Origin: Antedon mediterranea
Taxonomy: Eukaryota > Echinodermata > Crinoidea > Comatulida > Antedonidae
Assembly: GCF_964355755.1 (NCBI RefSeq)
Contig: NC_092677.1
Location: 4,469,001 to 4,533,000 of the forward strand
DNA: 64,000 nt
Direction of reading: 5' to 3'
The notes below the pieces were generated by a model that had not been told where the DNA came from, did not search any database, and saw nothing but the letters and a program-made list of their open reading frames with translations. The translations under genes were made by a program, and so were the position numbers. How positions within the stretch are numbered: the stretch's first letter is position 1; each line of letters begins with the position of its first letter. This document shows positions 63,652 through 64,000 of this stretch, piece by piece.

Positions 63652-63744
63652 ATGGCCGAGAAAATGAAGATTTGCTGGGAGCCGCTTACATTTTCAATGT
63701 TTAAAGACGGAGTTAAAGATCTTGTCAAAATGGGGAGTATTTTG
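63652..63744 (+). CDS. SLC47A-like: MATE/SLC47-like transporter, gene E (exon 1 only; continues past window)
   Basis: Thirty-one codons beginning MAEKMKICWEPLTFSMFKDG and ending VKMGSIL|gtaagt. They align with exon 1 of C and D (MAEK..LE.(Y/F)TFS.FR.AVKDI..IGSIL). One codon shorter than theirs and clearly diverged, so a further paralogue, not a copy of C or D. Its leader is squeezed against the right end of a TTAA transposon. The remaining exons should lie to the right of the window. Confidence 0.8.
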
Positions 63745-63767
63745 GTAAGTTGTCGATATTATTTTTA

Positions 63768-63911
63768 GGTGATCATTTAGAATAAAATGATCACCTATTG
63801 TTATTGTATAAAATCTTTATTATTAGGTGATCATTTAGAATAAAATGATCACCTATTGTTATTGTACAAAATCTTTATTATTGGTTATCCGCAACGAAGT
63901 TGCAGGATAAC
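63768..63911. repeat. Tandem hairpin repeats in intron 1 of E
   Basis: Three units spaced 56-58 bp. Units 1 and 2 have the hairpin GGTGATCATTT/AGAA/TAAAATGATCACC; unit 3 has an unrelated stem, GGTTATCC-GCAAC/GAAG/TTGC-AGGATAACC. After each comes T(A/C)TTGT(T/G)ATTGTA and AAATC, then a TTATTA or ATC repeat. Similar pieces are at 36238-36275 and 58488-58525. Confidence 0.75.
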
Positions 63912-64000
63912 CTCTTGTGATTGTACGAAATCATCATCATCATCATCATCATCAACTTTTTATTCTTCTTCTTTCTTTCTGTATGATTTTTGTGTAACGC

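Noticed and set aside
63294-63728. 144-codon minus-strand ORF at the end of the window
   Set aside because: It runs antisense across the transposon end and exon 1 of gene E.

Overview
This window looks like nuclear DNA of a marine invertebrate deuterostome, most likely an echinoderm. The evidence is AT-rich intron-split genes with GT-AG junctions, very frequent AGGCCTA-type words, and DIRS, BEL/Pao and Rex1-like retroelements together with many MITEs. The species cannot be named from sequence alone. I see no bacterial gene, CRISPR array or rRNA.

The only host genes I can support form a plus-strand tandem array of MATE-family transporters (multidrug and toxin extrusion, SLC47-like). They share one 15-exon plan. 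Gene A (206-22998) lacks exons 1-2, which lie left of the window. B (32841-35367) has only exons 10-15 and is a pseudogene. Gene C (39000-48503, 532 codons) and gene D (49864-57510, 520 codons) are complete and open. Gene E has only exon 1 (63652-63744) before the window ends. A is nearly identical to C, and B to D, so an A-type plus D-type pair appears to have been duplicated as a block, with B later losing its 5' half. A false join of two haplotypes is the main alternative.

Mobile DNA fills the space between exons. Intron 9 of A is about 14.9 kb instead of about 0.4 kb because of a nested stack: a DIRS-like tyrosine-recombinase retrotransposon (5648-20134) holds a transposon with perfect 54-bp inverted repeats (11400-19850), which holds a tRNA-derived SINE, which holds a young BEL/Pao LTR element (11995-19172). 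C lacks that stack but carries a 5'-truncated Rex1-like LINE in intron 3 (40941-42859). A lacks that LINE, so each copy shows the other's empty site.

Between A and B lie a 4-kb foldback element (23494-27485) and a 3-kb element with long terminal inverted repeats full of TGTCCATAATAGG motifs (28227-31255). Between D and E are a CCTCCGCCAAGGAGG repeat (59047-59704) and a TTAA-flanked element (59757-63547). Older relics include LINE fragments, MITEs, a duplicated exon 4 inside intron 8 of A and C, and a small exon-10 relic just upstream of D. All coordinates, comparisons and splice sites were read by eye; none was computed by alignment.
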